NCBI RefSeq assembly: GCF_016888135.1
Contig: NZ_JACSWB010000175.1
Coordinates: 42,862-106,861 of the forward strand
From: Leptolyngbya sp. CCY15150
GTDB taxonomy: Bacteria; Cyanobacteriota; Cyanobacteriia; RECH01
DNA length: 64,000 bases
Direction: 5' to 3'
Position 1 is the first letter of the stretch; every line of letters begins with the position of its first letter. The notes under the pieces were generated by a model. That model was not told where the DNA came from, searched no databases, and saw only the letters and a list, made by a program, of their open reading frames with translations. Shown here piece by piece: positions 26,885 to 36,169 of the stretch. The translations under genes and the position numbers were made by a program.

Positions 26885-28852
26885 CTAGTCAATGGCTTCG
26901 TAATCGGCTGTCACGGTTTCATCATGCTCAAAATCGAACTCATCAAAACTTTCTACATCATCATCCTGTTCCGTCGCTCCATTCAGCCCGCCACCCACTG
27001 GCTCATAGTCTGGGGTGTATGTATTGGAACTGTCCTCAGAGTTAGCCTGTTGATAGACCGAGGATCCAATTTCAAACAGAGCTTGCTGCAAGGAATCTAG
27101 GCGTTCTAGCATCACCTCTACCGCAATGGAGCGATCGGCGATCGCTGCCCTCAAGTCCGCCACCCGCTCCGCAGCCCGCGCTTTCAGCCCGTCATCAATA
27201 AACTCGGCATTGTCACGAATCGTTGATTCGTAGCTATAGAAGAGGTTATCAGCCTGGTTGCGCAGCTCGACCAGCTTCTTCCGCCGATCGTCGTCTTCGG
27301 CGTAGAGTTCTGCTTCTTGGCGCATCCGTTCCACTTCAGCGTCATTCAGCCCGCCGGTGTTGGAGATGCGAATGCTTTGTTCTCGTCCTGTGCCCTTGTC
27401 CCGAGCTGCCACTTGCAAAATGCCGTTGGCGTCAATTTCAAAGGCCACTTCAATTTGGGGCACGCCCCTGGGCGCAGGCGGAATGCCGGTCAACTGGAAC
27501 TTACCCAGACTCTTATTGTCCTTGGCAAGCGCCCGTTCACCTTGAAGGACGTGAATCTCCACCGAGGTTTGCCCATCCGTTGCCGTCGAGAAGGTTTGGG
27601 TTTTGCTGGTGGGAATGGTGGTGTTGCGTTCGATAATCTTGGTAAACACTTCGCCCAAGGTTTCAATGCCCAAGGAAAGAGGCGTCACGTCTAGCAGCAG
27701 CAGGTCTTTCACCTCACCGCCTAGCACCCCGCCTTGAATCGCTACCCCCAAGGCCACGGCTTCATCCGGGTTGACGGAGCGATCGGGCGATTTTCCACCA
27801 AAGTAGTCACTAATGGCTTTTTGTACCGCTGGAATGCGGGTCGAGCCGCCCACCAAAATGATGCGATCGATGCCATCGGGCGATAGGCCACAATCCTTCA
27901 GGGCTTGGGCCACCGGGTCAATCGTGCTCTGGACTAAGGGAGCCACCAGCTCCTCGAACTTAGCACGGGTCAGCTCCGTTTCCAGATGCTTGGGCCCCGT
28001 GTCATCTGCCGTAATAAAGGGCAGGTTGACCGAGGTGTTGATCATGTTGGATAGCTCGATTTTGGCCTTTTCCGCCGCTTCCCGCAGCCGCTGCAGGGCC
28101 ATCTTGTCGGTGGACAGGTCAATGCCTTCCTGCTCCCGGAAGCTGTCAATCATCCAGCAGACGACTGCGTTGTCAAAGTCATCCCCGCCTAGGTGGTTAT
28201 TCCCGGCAGTAGCCTTGACCTCAAACACCCCATCGCCAAGCTGGAGCACAGACACATCGAAGGTGCCACCGCCCAAGTCAAACACCAACACACTCTGTTC
28301 CTGATCCTGCTTGTCAAGACCATAGGACAGGGCCGCCGCCGTCGGCTCATTGATAATCCGGAGTACCTCTAGCCCCGCAATGGTGCCAGCATCTTTAGTG
28401 GCTTGACGCTGGGCATCGGTGAAATAGGCGGGCACGGTGATGACAGCCTGGGTGGGTTCTTCGCCCAAGTAGTTTTCAGCATCCTGCTTCAGTTTTTGCA
28501 GGATCATGGCAGAGATTTCCTGGGGCGTGTAGGTACGTCCACGAATTTGGACATCCACCGTGTCATCTTTGCCCTTGACACAGGTATAAGACACCCGGCT
28601 GCGCTCTGTGGCGGTGTCATCCCATCGGCGGCCAATAAATCGCTTAATGCTGAACACCGTGTTTTCTGCGTTGGTGACAGCCTGACGCTTAGCAAGTTGC
28701 CCGACGAGTCGCTCACCTGATTTACCAAACCCCACAATGCTTGGGGTTGTCCGACCACCCTCAGAGTTGGAAATCACGACGGGCTGACCCCCTTCTAGGA
28801 CAGACACGCAACTGTTGGTTGTACCCAGGTCAATACCGATTACTTTTCCCAT
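26885..28852 (-). CDS. dnaK: Chaperone DnaK (Hsp70)
   Basis: A 655-aa chaperone. The ATPase domain contains [57 protein letters not shown] and [13 protein letters not shown]. The substrate-binding domain starts near [16 protein letters not shown]. The tail is acidic and ends TADYEAID rather than the EEVD-like end of other Hsp70s. Position between grpE and dnaJ suggests the main stress-inducible dnaK2 copy, an inference from synteny. Confidence 0.97.
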   Translation of the reverse strand: MGKVIGIDLGTTNSCVSVLEGGQPVVISNSEGGRTTPSIVGFGKSGERLVGQLAKRQAVTNAENTVFSIKRFIGRRWDDTATERSRVSYTCVKGKDDTVDVQIRGRTYTPQEISAMILQKLKQDAENYLGEEPTQAVITVPAYFTDAQRQATKDAGTIAGLEVLRIINEPTAAALSYGLDKQDQEQSVLVFDLGGGTFDVSVLQLGDGVFEVKATAGNNHLGGDDFDNAVVCWMIDSFREQEGIDLSTDKMALQRLREAAEKAKIELSNMINTSVNLPFITADDTGPKHLETELTRAKFEELVAPLVQSTIDPVAQALKDCGLSPDGIDRIILVGGSTRIPAVQKAISDYFGGKSPDRSVNPDEAVALGVAIQGGVLGGEVKDLLLLDVTPLSLGIETLGEVFTKIIERNTTIPTSKTQTFSTATDGQTSVEIHVLQGERALAKDNKSLGKFQLTGIPPAPRGVPQIEVAFEIDANGILQVAARDKGTGREQSIRISNTGGLNDAEVERMRQEAELYAEDDDRRKKLVELRNQADNLFYSYESTIRDNAEFIDDGLKARAAERVADLRAAIADRSIAVEVMLERLDSLQQALFEIGSSVYQQANSEDSSNTYTPDYEPVGGGLNGATEQDDDVESFDEFDFEHDETVTADYEAID

Positions 28853-29174
28853 GGCTAGAGGCTCTGAATGCGTTCAAGTGATTACACGAGTCTGAATGAT
28901 GGGCAAGTCGCGCTTGCTGCTTCAACCTGTGTCTGGAACTTAGTATTCCGCAACTTGTTGAAAATTCAATCAACCTTAGCAATATCCGTCCTGAACGGGT
29001 TGATTTGCAAAGGCTTATCCCACAATCCAACTGACCAGAAAAACCAAGATGGCTCAACGGGTCATGACTGGCGGCAAGGCGCTCACCCATGATCCCCACG
29101 TCGTATATATAGAGATGTATAGAGACTAATCGGGTTGATTAGGGGCGATCGCTCCTAGGTTGCCCAACCTTACT
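28853..29174. other. 322-bp dnaK upstream region
   Basis: A small inverted repeat CTAATC/GATTAG (29126-29142) follows grpE, with AT-rich TATATATA beside it that could be a promoter for dnaK. I see no CIRCE element and no gene. Confidence 0.45.
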
Positions 29175-29951
29175 CTATTCTTGCTCCCCTTGGGCTTCAG
29201 AGTTTTCATCTGAGGGTATCACGGGGTCAGGAGCAGCAGCAACTTTCACCATGGCATGGCGCAGAACCCGCTCACCCAGTTGGTAACCCCGCATCAGTTC
29301 TTCCATGACGATCCCTTCTTCATAGGCATCGGTTTGCTCGCGCATGACCGCATTGTGCAGATTGGGATCAAAGGGAACGCCCTCTGCCCGCATGGGCGCT
29401 ACCCCAAGCCGCTTCAGGCAATCGACGAGTTGCTTGTATACCCCTTGGTAACTCTTATGAATCCCCATTTCGGCATCCGTCTGGGGTTTAATTTGCGATC
29501 GCGCCCGCTCAAAGTTGTCAACCACAGGCAGCAACTCGGTTACTGTAGAGCATTTCACCCGTTCTTCCTGTTCCTCCCGTTCCTTGCTGGTGCGCTTACG
29601 GAAGTTCTCAAAATCTGCACCCAATCGCACATATTGAAGATTGCGATCTTCAATATGTGCCTTCAATGACTCTACCTCTTGGGCGAGGGCGGCAATTTTA
29701 GACTCATACGCTTGAATAGCTGCATGTTCACTGGCAGTGCGATCGCCCCCTGGAGCATCTTCTACGCCAATAGCCTCATCGGAGGAAGCTATATCTGGGT
29801 TTAGAGATTCTGAGGGTGAAGAATCACTGTCCATCTCGTCGGGCAAATCATCAATACTCGTGACGACAGGAATGTCATACTCCTGATCGCCATCGGAGGG
29901 GTTGATGATTGTGTCTGATCCGTTGTCAACTTGCTTCTCTTCGTCGCCCAT
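29175..29951 (-). CDS. grpE: GrpE nucleotide exchange factor
   Basis: A 258-aa co-chaperone. A long acidic N-terminal extension (to about 80) is followed by the coiled-coil dimerisation helix (ESKIAALAQEVESLKAHIE, LGADFENFRKRTSKERE), then the beta domain (GVAPMRAEGVPFDPNLHNAVMRE, RGYQLGERVLRHAMVKVA). It drives ADP release from DnaK. First gene of the grpE-dnaK-dnaJ-tusA-rsgA series, all on the minus strand. Confidence 0.96.
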   Translation of the reverse strand: MGDEEKQVDNGSDTIINPSDGDQEYDIPVVTSIDDLPDEMDSDSSPSESLNPDIASSDEAIGVEDAPGGDRTASEHAAIQAYESKIAALAQEVESLKAHIEDRNLQYVRLGADFENFRKRTSKEREEQEERVKCSTVTELLPVVDNFERARSQIKPQTDAEMGIHKSYQGVYKQLVDCLKRLGVAPMRAEGVPFDPNLHNAVMREQTDAYEEGIVMEELMRGYQLGERVLRHAMVKVAAAPDPVIPSDENSEAQGEQE

Positions 29952-30387
29952 TGCACGCTACTTCCCAATTGTGAACTATGCCAATCTTAGGTGATGAATC
30001 TCAGCGAACCATAGGTTGTATCTTAGGTTGTATTTATAGATAGAACTAAGCTGTACTGGGTTGTACTTCATTAGTTATACCTAAGTTAACCCTGAGACCA
30101 TCGGCCTTAGTCTAGGTTAGATCATAAATCTTGTGATACCCAATCTCTTATGGTGCAAGTTTGTTGGCCATGCCACGAAAACGCAAGGTGGCTGGGGCAG
30201 TGCTCAAGCGGGAATTCAACAGAGATCCTCAACCCCGTCATTCATCACTTCGCCCGTTCAGGGTGATGGGGACAATATCAGGCAAGCTCGTATTGTTACT
30301 GACGTCCATACCTCATGACGCCCTACACGAATGACACCCTACCCCCGTGGCTATGCCATAATCGACTCAACGCCGGGAATAGGGGAC
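29952..30387. other. 436-bp divergent intergenic region
   Basis: Lies between grpE and the pseudokinase gene. Contains a direct repeat TAGGTTGTAT (30012-30021 and 30024-30033) with further TTGTA copies just downstream, close to the grpE promoter side. No recognisable gene. Short frames at 30133-30318 have no family features. Confidence 0.45.
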
Positions 30388-32319
30388 ATGAACCAACTTT
30401 TGGGTGGACGCTACCAATTTATTAGGGTTCTAAAATCGAATGCGGTTGGGCAAACCTACCTGGCTGAAGATACCCAGGGTGAACAGCCATTGCCCTGTAT
30501 CGTAAAGCGATTGCAAATTGCGAGTCGGAACCCTCGAACACAACGCTTTGTATCAGTGCTGCTGAAAAAAAAGGCAGAGACGCTGAGCAACTTCACCTGC
30601 TCCCAAGTCCCCAAAATTTTAGATTTCTTTGAAGAAGCCGCTGGCTTTTACATCATCGAAGAATATATTGAGGGACGTCCCCTCAGTGACCTATTTGCCC
30701 AGGGGCGTCCTTGGGACGAGGGATCGGTCATCCAGCTTTTACATGACATTTTAAATATTGTGGCGACGGTTCATAGCTGGGGCGTGATCCATCGCTGCAT
30801 TGAGCCAGCCCACCTAATTCGCCGAGAGTCTGACCAGCAGTGGGTCTTGATCGGCTTTGGCATCTTCCATGAAATTAGTACGCAGGTCATGCGATCGCAA
30901 ACGCCTCCCTCGTCTCCACTGCTGGGAGAGGCATCGACTTACCGTCCTACGGAGCAAACCCAAGGCCAACTTCAGTTTAGTAGCGACATCTATGCCGTGG
31001 GCATGATCGGCATTCAGGCGATTACGGGACTATCGAGCCTAGATCTCATGAAGCTGCGAGACTCGTCCACAGCTACCAATGGATCCAAGTCTCCTCAGAT
31101 CCTCTGGCGTGACCAGGGCAACCTGTCCGATGAACTGGCCGAGATTCTCGATCGCATGGTCTGTCCGGCGGTGCATCAACGCTACCAGCTTGTGTCTGAT
31201 GTTTTAAATGACCTGCAGCGGCTACGTCGTCAGGAGACGGCCCCTGGAGCCAGCGCCAGCCTGGGCGACGAGGCAGCGGAGCGCCCCCGTACCTCGATCG
31301 CTTCCATGAACTGGATGCGTCCTCTAGGTCTGGGGATCATTGCTATTCTTGGGGTTGCCGCCCTCATGTATAGTCAGATTCCCCAGCGGTGGTTGGCTCA
31401 GCGATCGCTGCAGCGGGCTACAAACTATCAGCAATCGGGAGCCACCGACAAGGCGCTGGCGCAGTATGAGCAGGCCATTACTCTCCAGCCCAGCGGTCAA
31501 GCATTTTATGACCGCGGTATGCTCCATCAGAGCATGGGAAATACTCAGGCGGCCCTAGAAGACCTTAGCCAGGCAATCCAGTTAAGCCCTGACAACAGCA
31601 ATTTCCATTACCAACGGGGCAATATTCGGTTTGGGCTGGGCGATAGCGAAGGGGCAATCGCCGACTACACCGAAGCCATTCAGAAAGATCCCAATATGAG
31701 CAATGCCTATGTCAATCGGGGCAGCGTGCGTGCTGATCTAGGCGATGACCAAGGCGCGATCGCTGACTATACGGCAGCGCTACAGGTTGATCCCAACCAA
31801 TCCGCCGCCTACTTAAACCGTTGCCTATCACGCTCAAATATTGGAGAACATCAGTCAGCGATCGCCGACTGTAGCCAGGCCATTCGCCTCCAGCCTAATT
31901 CTGTTTTGGCGTATCAAAATCGTGGACTCGTACGGCGGCGGATTGGAGATATTCGGGGCGCGATCGAAGATTTCAACATCGCCATTCGTCTTGATCCCCT
32001 AGATGCTGACCCATACTATAACCGGGGATTAGCAAGGTACGAATTGGGCGATCGAATGGGGGCGATCGCCGACTATACCGAAGCAATTCAGCGCAATCCT
32101 GATCATGTTTTTGCCTACTATGATCGGGCTGGCATCTATGCCGCAGACAATAATCTGGCGGCAGCGCTCGATGACTTTCAGCAGGCGGCAAAATTGTGTT
32201 TAGATGCTGGGCGAACTCGCTGTTACGAGGATGCTCAGTATCAAATCAGACAGCTCCAGGCGCGGGAGACTAGCAATCCACTCCCCGAGCAAGACACCAG
32301 CAGTCTAGATCAGGACTAG
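30388..32319 (+). CDS. Ser/Thr pseudokinase with transmembrane helix and TPR repeats
   Basis: A 643-aa protein from the ATG at 30388 (MNQLLGGRYQFIRVLKSNAVG). Residues 8-280 have a protein kinase fold, but key residues are lost: the Gly loop is degenerate, HRD is HRC (135-137, VIHRCIEPAHL) and DFG is GFG (156-158), while Lys40 remains. Phosphotransfer is therefore unlikely. One membrane helix (311-329) is followed by about eight TPR units (340-625) with repeated AIADYTEAI motifs, probably outside the cytoplasm. Likely a scaffold or regulated binding protein. It converges on the PatX-like gene, sharing a 4-bp CTAG stop. Confidence 0.9.
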   Translation: MNQLLGGRYQFIRVLKSNAVGQTYLAEDTQGEQPLPCIVKRLQIASRNPRTQRFVSVLLKKKAETLSNFTCSQVPKILDFFEEAAGFYIIEEYIEGRPLSDLFAQGRPWDEGSVIQLLHDILNIVATVHSWGVIHRCIEPAHLIRRESDQQWVLIGFGIFHEISTQVMRSQTPPSSPLLGEASTYRPTEQTQGQLQFSSDIYAVGMIGIQAITGLSSLDLMKLRDSSTATNGSKSPQILWRDQGNLSDELAEILDRMVCPAVHQRYQLVSDVLNDLQRLRRQETAPGASASLGDEAAERPRTSIASMNWMRPLGLGIIAILGVAALMYSQIPQRWLAQRSLQRATNYQQSGATDKALAQYEQAITLQPSGQAFYDRGMLHQSMGNTQAALEDLSQAIQLSPDNSNFHYQRGNIRFGLGDSEGAIADYTEAIQKDPNMSNAYVNRGSVRADLGDDQGAIADYTAALQVDPNQSAAYLNRCLSRSNIGEHQSAIADCSQAIRLQPNSVLAYQNRGLVRRRIGDIRGAIEDFNIAIRLDPLDADPYYNRGLARYELGDRMGAIADYTEAIQRNPDHVFAYYDRAGIYAADNNLAAALDDFQQAAKLCLDAGRTRCYEDAQYQIRQLQARETSNPLPEQDTSSLDQD

Positions 32320-32531
32320 GAATCTTGGACGAGGCGATCGCCGCCGGGAAACGCCAGAATTTCTCGGCGACCGCTACCACGATAGACGGTTTCGCTGTCA
32401 TGGTTTGAGATCACCTCCGAATCAGGGATCAAAGACTGAGTCTTGAAGGCTTGAGGAACTGACGCTTGGAGCGTAGCCACAAGACCGGTTACGGCGAGAC
32501 CAAGAAGCAGGGTACGTTGGGCGATATGCAT
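32316..32531 (-). CDS. patX: PatX-like exported RGSGR pentapeptide precursor
   Basis: A 71-aa protein. A positively charged, hydrophobic N-terminus (MHIAQRTLLLGLAVTGLVAT, Ala-rich to about residue 24) reads as an export signal. Residues 51-55 are RGSGR in the context VYRGSGRREIL. RGSGR is the HetR-binding pentapeptide of PatS, HetN and PatX. A hydrophobic N-terminus plus RGSGR in a small protein defines PatX, described as co-occurring with HetR in filamentous cyanobacteria and having a DIF1 motif within 69 nt upstream. Here TCCGGA sits 55 nt before the ATG. hetR is not in this window. A chance match of pentapeptide, signal and promoter element together seems unlikely. Confidence 0.8.
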   Translation of the reverse strand: MHIAQRTLLLGLAVTGLVATLQASVPQAFKTQSLIPDSEVISNHDSETVYRGSGRREILAFPGGDRLVQDS

Positions 32532-32561
32532 GGTAGTTTATCCATCTAGTCGTTCTAGTCC

Positions 32562-32592
32562 CCTATACGAACCCTCTAAAATCCCGTCCGGA
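32562..32592 (-). promoter_or_regulatory. DIF1-type promoter of the PatX-like gene
   Basis: On the minus strand TCCGGA (32587-32592) is followed after 19 bp by TATAGG (32562-32567), then 30 nt to the ATG. TCCGGA at the -35 position is the hallmark of HetR-dependent DIF1 promoters in Anabaena. No GTA-N8-TAC NtcA site was seen upstream. Confidence 0.65.
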
Positions 32593-32806
32593 TGGCGATC
32601 GCCCCCAGGGCAAAGTTCAGTAAAATCCCGCAGATTCTCAGCCATGGCGATCCCCTAGGGCTGGACATCTAGTTGTTACGTTACACCCCGGCCATCTCCC
32701 TTACGGAAAGGCAGAAATAATACTGATTTTTACAGAAAGCATGTTTGAGTTGATACGGCTAAAACCTGCCTGGGCATTCTAAAGGCGATCGCTCATCAGG
32801 TCAGGG

Positions 32807-34276
32807 ATGCATTCTGTTTATTCAAACCAACCCAGCACTGCCAATCTAGAGCTGCGATCGCGCCTAAGAGCAGCTCTCCGCAAAGTTTGGGGCTATGACG
32901 ACTTTCGTTCACCCCAAGCCGACATTATTGAAAGCCTCTTGACGGGGCACGACACGCTGATCATCATGCCGACCGGGGGTGGCAAGTCCATCTGCTTTCA
33001 GTTGCCCGCCCTCATTCGACCAGGGTTGACCCTGGTAATCTCGCCGCTGATTGCCCTGATGGAAAATCAGGTACAGGACTTGCGTCGCCGCAAGCAACCC
33101 GCCGCCGTCCTCCATAGCCAACTGCCGCGATCGCACCAAGCGCAGACGCTGCGGGAGCTGGAGAGCGGTCGCCTGCGCTTGCTGTACCTATCGCCCGAAA
33201 CATTGCTCAGCGAGAAAGTCTGGTCGCGGCTCTGCCAGCCCACGCTGCCTATCCATGCCTTGGTCGTCGATGAAGCCCATTGCCTAGCCCAGTGGGGAGA
33301 AACCTTCCGCCCGGCCTATCAGCGGCTGGGAGCCGTACGTTCCAGCCTCTTGCGCCATAAACCTCCCGGCTCCCATATGGCGATCGCTGCCTTTACCGCC
33401 ACCGCCGACCCGCTCACCCAGCAGGCCATTGAGCAAGGGCTGGGTCTCAAGCACCCCAACGCCTTTCGCCTCAGCCCCTACCGCGCCAATTTACATCTCT
33501 CCGTCCATATTGCCTGGACGCCTCGGGGTCGCCGTCAGCGCTTGCTGCAGTTCATCCAAGCCCACCCCGATCAAGCCGGTCTGGTCTATGTGCGATCGCG
33601 CCAGGAGGGCGAAGAGCTAGCCGACTGGCTGCGACAGCAAGGCTATGCCACCGCCGCCTACCATGCTGGCGTACCGGCCAGCGATCGCCGCGCCATTGAA
33701 GCCGCTTGGCTATCCGGCAGCCTGCCCTTCGTTGTCTCCACATCCGCCTTTGGCATGGGCATCGACAAGGGCAACGTGCGCTGGATTGCCCACTTCCATC
33801 CCCCAGCTCTGCTCTCAGAATATGTGCAGGAAATTGGCCGAGCTGGGCGCGATGGGCAAGACTCCGAGGCGCTGATGTTGGTGAGTGAACCCACCGCCTG
33901 GCTGGATCCAGGCGATCGCCAGCGACAGCGCGGCTTCGAGCAGCAACTTCACCAGCAGGAGCGCGCCGCCCAGAGTTTAATCCGCCAAATTCCATCCGCA
34001 GGAACGGTGCGATCCGTAGAACAGTCGTCCACCGATGCCGCCATGGCCCTGGCTTTACTGCATCGTCAAGGCAAGCTCGTCTGGCCCGATCCCTTCCACT
34101 ACCGCCTTCAGGCCACTCAGCCCACGCCGGTGCATTTGCCCCAAGCCAGCAAGAAGATGCGTCAGTATCTTTACACAGACCAGTGCCGCTGGCACTTCCT
34201 GCTCCAGGCCTTTGGCGCAACTGAAGGGCAAGTAGCTCGGTGTGGCCATTGCGATCGCTGCGATCGCCAGTCTTAA
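32807..34276 (+). CDS. recQ: RecQ-family ATP-dependent DNA helicase
   Basis: A 489-aa superfamily 2 helicase. Walker A is MPTGGGKSICFQLPA, the DEAH-type box is VVDEAHCLAQWGETFRPAY (RecQ-specific aromatic-rich extension), with AFTATAD (motif III), VYVRSRQEGEELADWL, VVSTSAFGMGIDKGNVRWIAHFHPP (motif V) and QEIGRAGRDG (motif VI). A short RQC region ends with the zinc Cys set QCRWHFLL...RCGHCDRC. No HRDC domain, so it is the short form. Role in recombination repair and fork restart. It shares a 4-bp TTAA stop with the convergent gene. Confidence 0.95.
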   Translation: MHSVYSNQPSTANLELRSRLRAALRKVWGYDDFRSPQADIIESLLTGHDTLIIMPTGGGKSICFQLPALIRPGLTLVISPLIALMENQVQDLRRRKQPAAVLHSQLPRSHQAQTLRELESGRLRLLYLSPETLLSEKVWSRLCQPTLPIHALVVDEAHCLAQWGETFRPAYQRLGAVRSSLLRHKPPGSHMAIAAFTATADPLTQQAIEQGLGLKHPNAFRLSPYRANLHLSVHIAWTPRGRRQRLLQFIQAHPDQAGLVYVRSRQEGEELADWLRQQGYATAAYHAGVPASDRRAIEAAWLSGSLPFVVSTSAFGMGIDKGNVRWIAHFHPPALLSEYVQEIGRAGRDGQDSEALMLVSEPTAWLDPGDRQRQRGFEQQLHQQERAAQSLIRQIPSAGTVRSVEQSSTDAAMALALLHRQGKLVWPDPFHYRLQATQPTPVHLPQASKKMRQYLYTDQCRWHFLLQAFGATEGQVARCGHCDRCDRQS

Positions 34277-34677
34277 CTCAAGGCATCATCACCGAGGGCG
34301 GGCGGATTAGGCTGAATGCCCCCATTCCAGTCTGCACATACATCACCCTCTACACCATAGGGATACATGCCGCAGATCAACCGCTGCCCTCCATACACCT
34401 TTCCGTGGTAGTGCTGACAGCCACGACAGGCACGGGGACGCTGGGATCGGGGTGCAGCCGGCACATCCTGCAAACGCTGTAAAAAATCTAGGTAGGACTG
34501 GGCCATGGCCGCCTGCTGCTTTCGCTGGCGCTCCGCTGCTAGCACCATGCTCATCGTGGTAAACCCTAAGCCTCCAGCTCCCAAACCTGCTGCGACCAGA
34601 CGAAGGGTGGGCTGCTTGGCTTGCAGGGCAACCGCAAGGATGATCCCAGATGTGATCACAAACAAGGCATGTCTCAT
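34273..34677 (-). CDS. Membrane-anchored protein with conserved Cys motif
   Basis: A 134-aa protein from the ATG at 34677 (MRHALFVITSGII). Two hydrophobic segments (about 3-20 and 27-46) precede a coiled stretch (AAERQRKQQAAMAQSYLDFLQRL) and a C-terminal Cys/His cluster: CRGCQHYHG, ICGMYPYG, VCADW. The Cys spacing suggests a small metal site or disulfides. I have seen this C-terminal motif as a conserved cyanobacterial hypothetical. Function unknown. Confidence 0.78.
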   Translation of the reverse strand: MRHALFVITSGIILAVALQAKQPTLRLVAAGLGAGGLGFTTMSMVLAAERQRKQQAAMAQSYLDFLQRLQDVPAAPRSQRPRACRGCQHYHGKVYGGQRLICGMYPYGVEGDVCADWNGGIQPNPPALGDDALS

Positions 34678-35194
34678 GGATGGCGATCTGACCACTCTGC
34701 CTTAGTGTGGCATGTCTCAGCAGCAGGTGGCACGGGGATACTCATCCGCCTAGTACTCTGAGGCGGAACCCGCCTAGCTGCTAAAGCAGGAGCCCTTGTA
34801 TTCCCTGGACTTTCTTTGCATTTTTTTTGTCTTCGTTCTTCTATCTTCGTTCTTCTATCTTCGTTCTTCTATCTTGCGGTACTAGATGATCCATTCCTGA
34901 TGAATTTTGCTTCTGCTCCATCCAGACCAATCAACATCCCGTTACAAAACTATACCGTTTGATGCTCCTGAGGATTTGCACGGAGAGTCTCCGCAGAGGC
35001 GCTGAAAACACTGATGCGATCGCCCTTTGTCGAGGGGGGTGATAGCCCTCATTCTCCTGGATTAACTTAGCCATTTTTGAAATGGTTCAGTGTTTATGCT
35101 GAACCTCCAAAGCCCACAGCATTTGACTCCCGTGGAATAACGATGGTAGCTCCCCGTCTCTCCATCGAGAATAAGGTTAAATCGGACGCAAGGT
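34678..35194. other. 517-bp gene-free region upstream of sigF
   Basis: Contains the family-A MITE-like element (34750-34885) and about 300 bp of non-repetitive sequence that probably holds the sigF promoter. No gene recognised. Confidence 0.5.
34750..34885. mobile_element. MITE-like element, family A, copy 2
   Basis: Bounded by CTAGTAC and GTACTAG (exact 7-bp inverted ends), 136 bp. It has the same internal order as copy 1 at 396-506: AGGCGG/CCGCCT hairpin, GCTAAAGCAGGA, T-rich part. The 14-bp unit TTCGTTCTTCTATC is present three times in perfect tandem (34832-34873) against once in copy 1, which explains most of the length difference. No coding capacity. Confidence 0.75.
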
Positions 35195-35989
35195 ATGTCT
35201 CAGATGACAGCTACTCAATCTTCTCTTCGCTCCCGCAGCATGGAATTGTTGATGGCATATCAGCACAACCCATCCGTTGTGATTCGCAATAAACTTGTGC
35301 GGCTGAATGCTGGCTTAGTCCGTAAAATTGCCCATCGGGTAAGCCATCAATGCTCTGAACCCTACGAAGACCTAGAACAAATTGGCTATATCGGTCTCAT
35401 TCGCGCCGTTGAGCGCTTTGACCCCACCCAAGGTTGTGCCTTTAGCTCCTTTGCAGTGCCCTATATTCGGGGCGAGATGCTGCACTTCCTTCGCGATCGC
35501 GGCAGTGCGGTCAAAGTGCCCCGCCGCCTTCAAGATATGCAGAAAGAAGGGCAGCGCGTGCGGTTGACCCTCACCAAAATTTTGGGTCATGAACCCACCG
35601 ATGCTCAAGTCGCCAATGCGCTCGGCGTTTCTCTTTACGAATGGCGGGAAATTAAGATCGCGGCGAAGAACCGGCTGCCCCTCAGCCTTGATGCCATGGT
35701 TTGCCAGCAAATGGATGCGCAGATCACCCTGGGAGATACCCTGCCCGATACCCACTACCAAACCCTGCAGCGCCTAGAGGAAGATCGGCAGCAACTCCAG
35801 GGAGCCCTCAACCAGCTTGAAGAAAAAACCCGCGCGGCCATTGAGTTTGTCTTCTTCAACGATTTGTCCCGTAAAGAAGTAGCTGAGCGCATTGGCGTCA
35901 GCCCGATGACGGTGACTCGCCGCATCCAGCGGGGTCTTGAGCAAATGGTAGCGCTGCTCCAGCCCCAAGTGCTGCAAACCGATCCCTAG
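35195..35989 (+). CDS. sigF: RNA polymerase sigma factor SigF (group 3)
   Basis: A 264-aa sigma-70 family factor. Region 2 is LVRLNAGLVRKIAHRV...YEDLEQIGYIGLIRAVERFDP...FSSFAVPYIRGEMLHFLRDRG, region 3 is VPRRLQDMQKEGQRVR, and region 4 ends with the HTH LSRKEVAERIGVSPMTVTRRIQRGL. This matches cyanobacterial SigF, needed for pilus biogenesis and motility in Synechocystis. The start may be the ATG at 35195 or at 35204. Followed by a strong terminator. Confidence 0.93.
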   Translation: MSQMTATQSSLRSRSMELLMAYQHNPSVVIRNKLVRLNAGLVRKIAHRVSHQCSEPYEDLEQIGYIGLIRAVERFDPTQGCAFSSFAVPYIRGEMLHFLRDRGSAVKVPRRLQDMQKEGQRVRLTLTKILGHEPTDAQVANALGVSLYEWREIKIAAKNRLPLSLDAMVCQQMDAQITLGDTLPDTHYQTLQRLEEDRQQLQGALNQLEEKTRAAIEFVFFNDLSRKEVAERIGVSPMTVTRRIQRGLEQMVALLQPQVLQTDP

Positions 35990-36057
35990 ACCGCCATCCG
36001 CCACCGAGCGGTCAAAGCTAGTTTCCTGTAGACAACCTGTGCGAAACACATCAAAGC

Positions 36058-36094
36058 AAGGGCGCTGACCTCCTCGGAGCAGCGTCCTTTTTTT
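36058..36094 (+). terminator. Strong rho-independent terminator after sigF
   Basis: A 10-bp stem, AAGGGCGCTG / CAGCGTCCTT, complementary with one G-U pair. A 12-nt loop can itself pair (CTCC/GGAG). Followed by TTTTT. Confidence 0.88.
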
Positions 36095-36169
36095 CGCTAG
36101 GAGATCTTCTGGTGCTGAGACACCGTGCGTAGCGATGATCTAGAGCTGTTGAGCGCTGCCAAGCACCCT

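Noticed and set aside
28853..29174. CIRCE heat-shock operator before dnaK
   Set aside because: TTAGCACTC-N9-GAGTGCTAA is not present.
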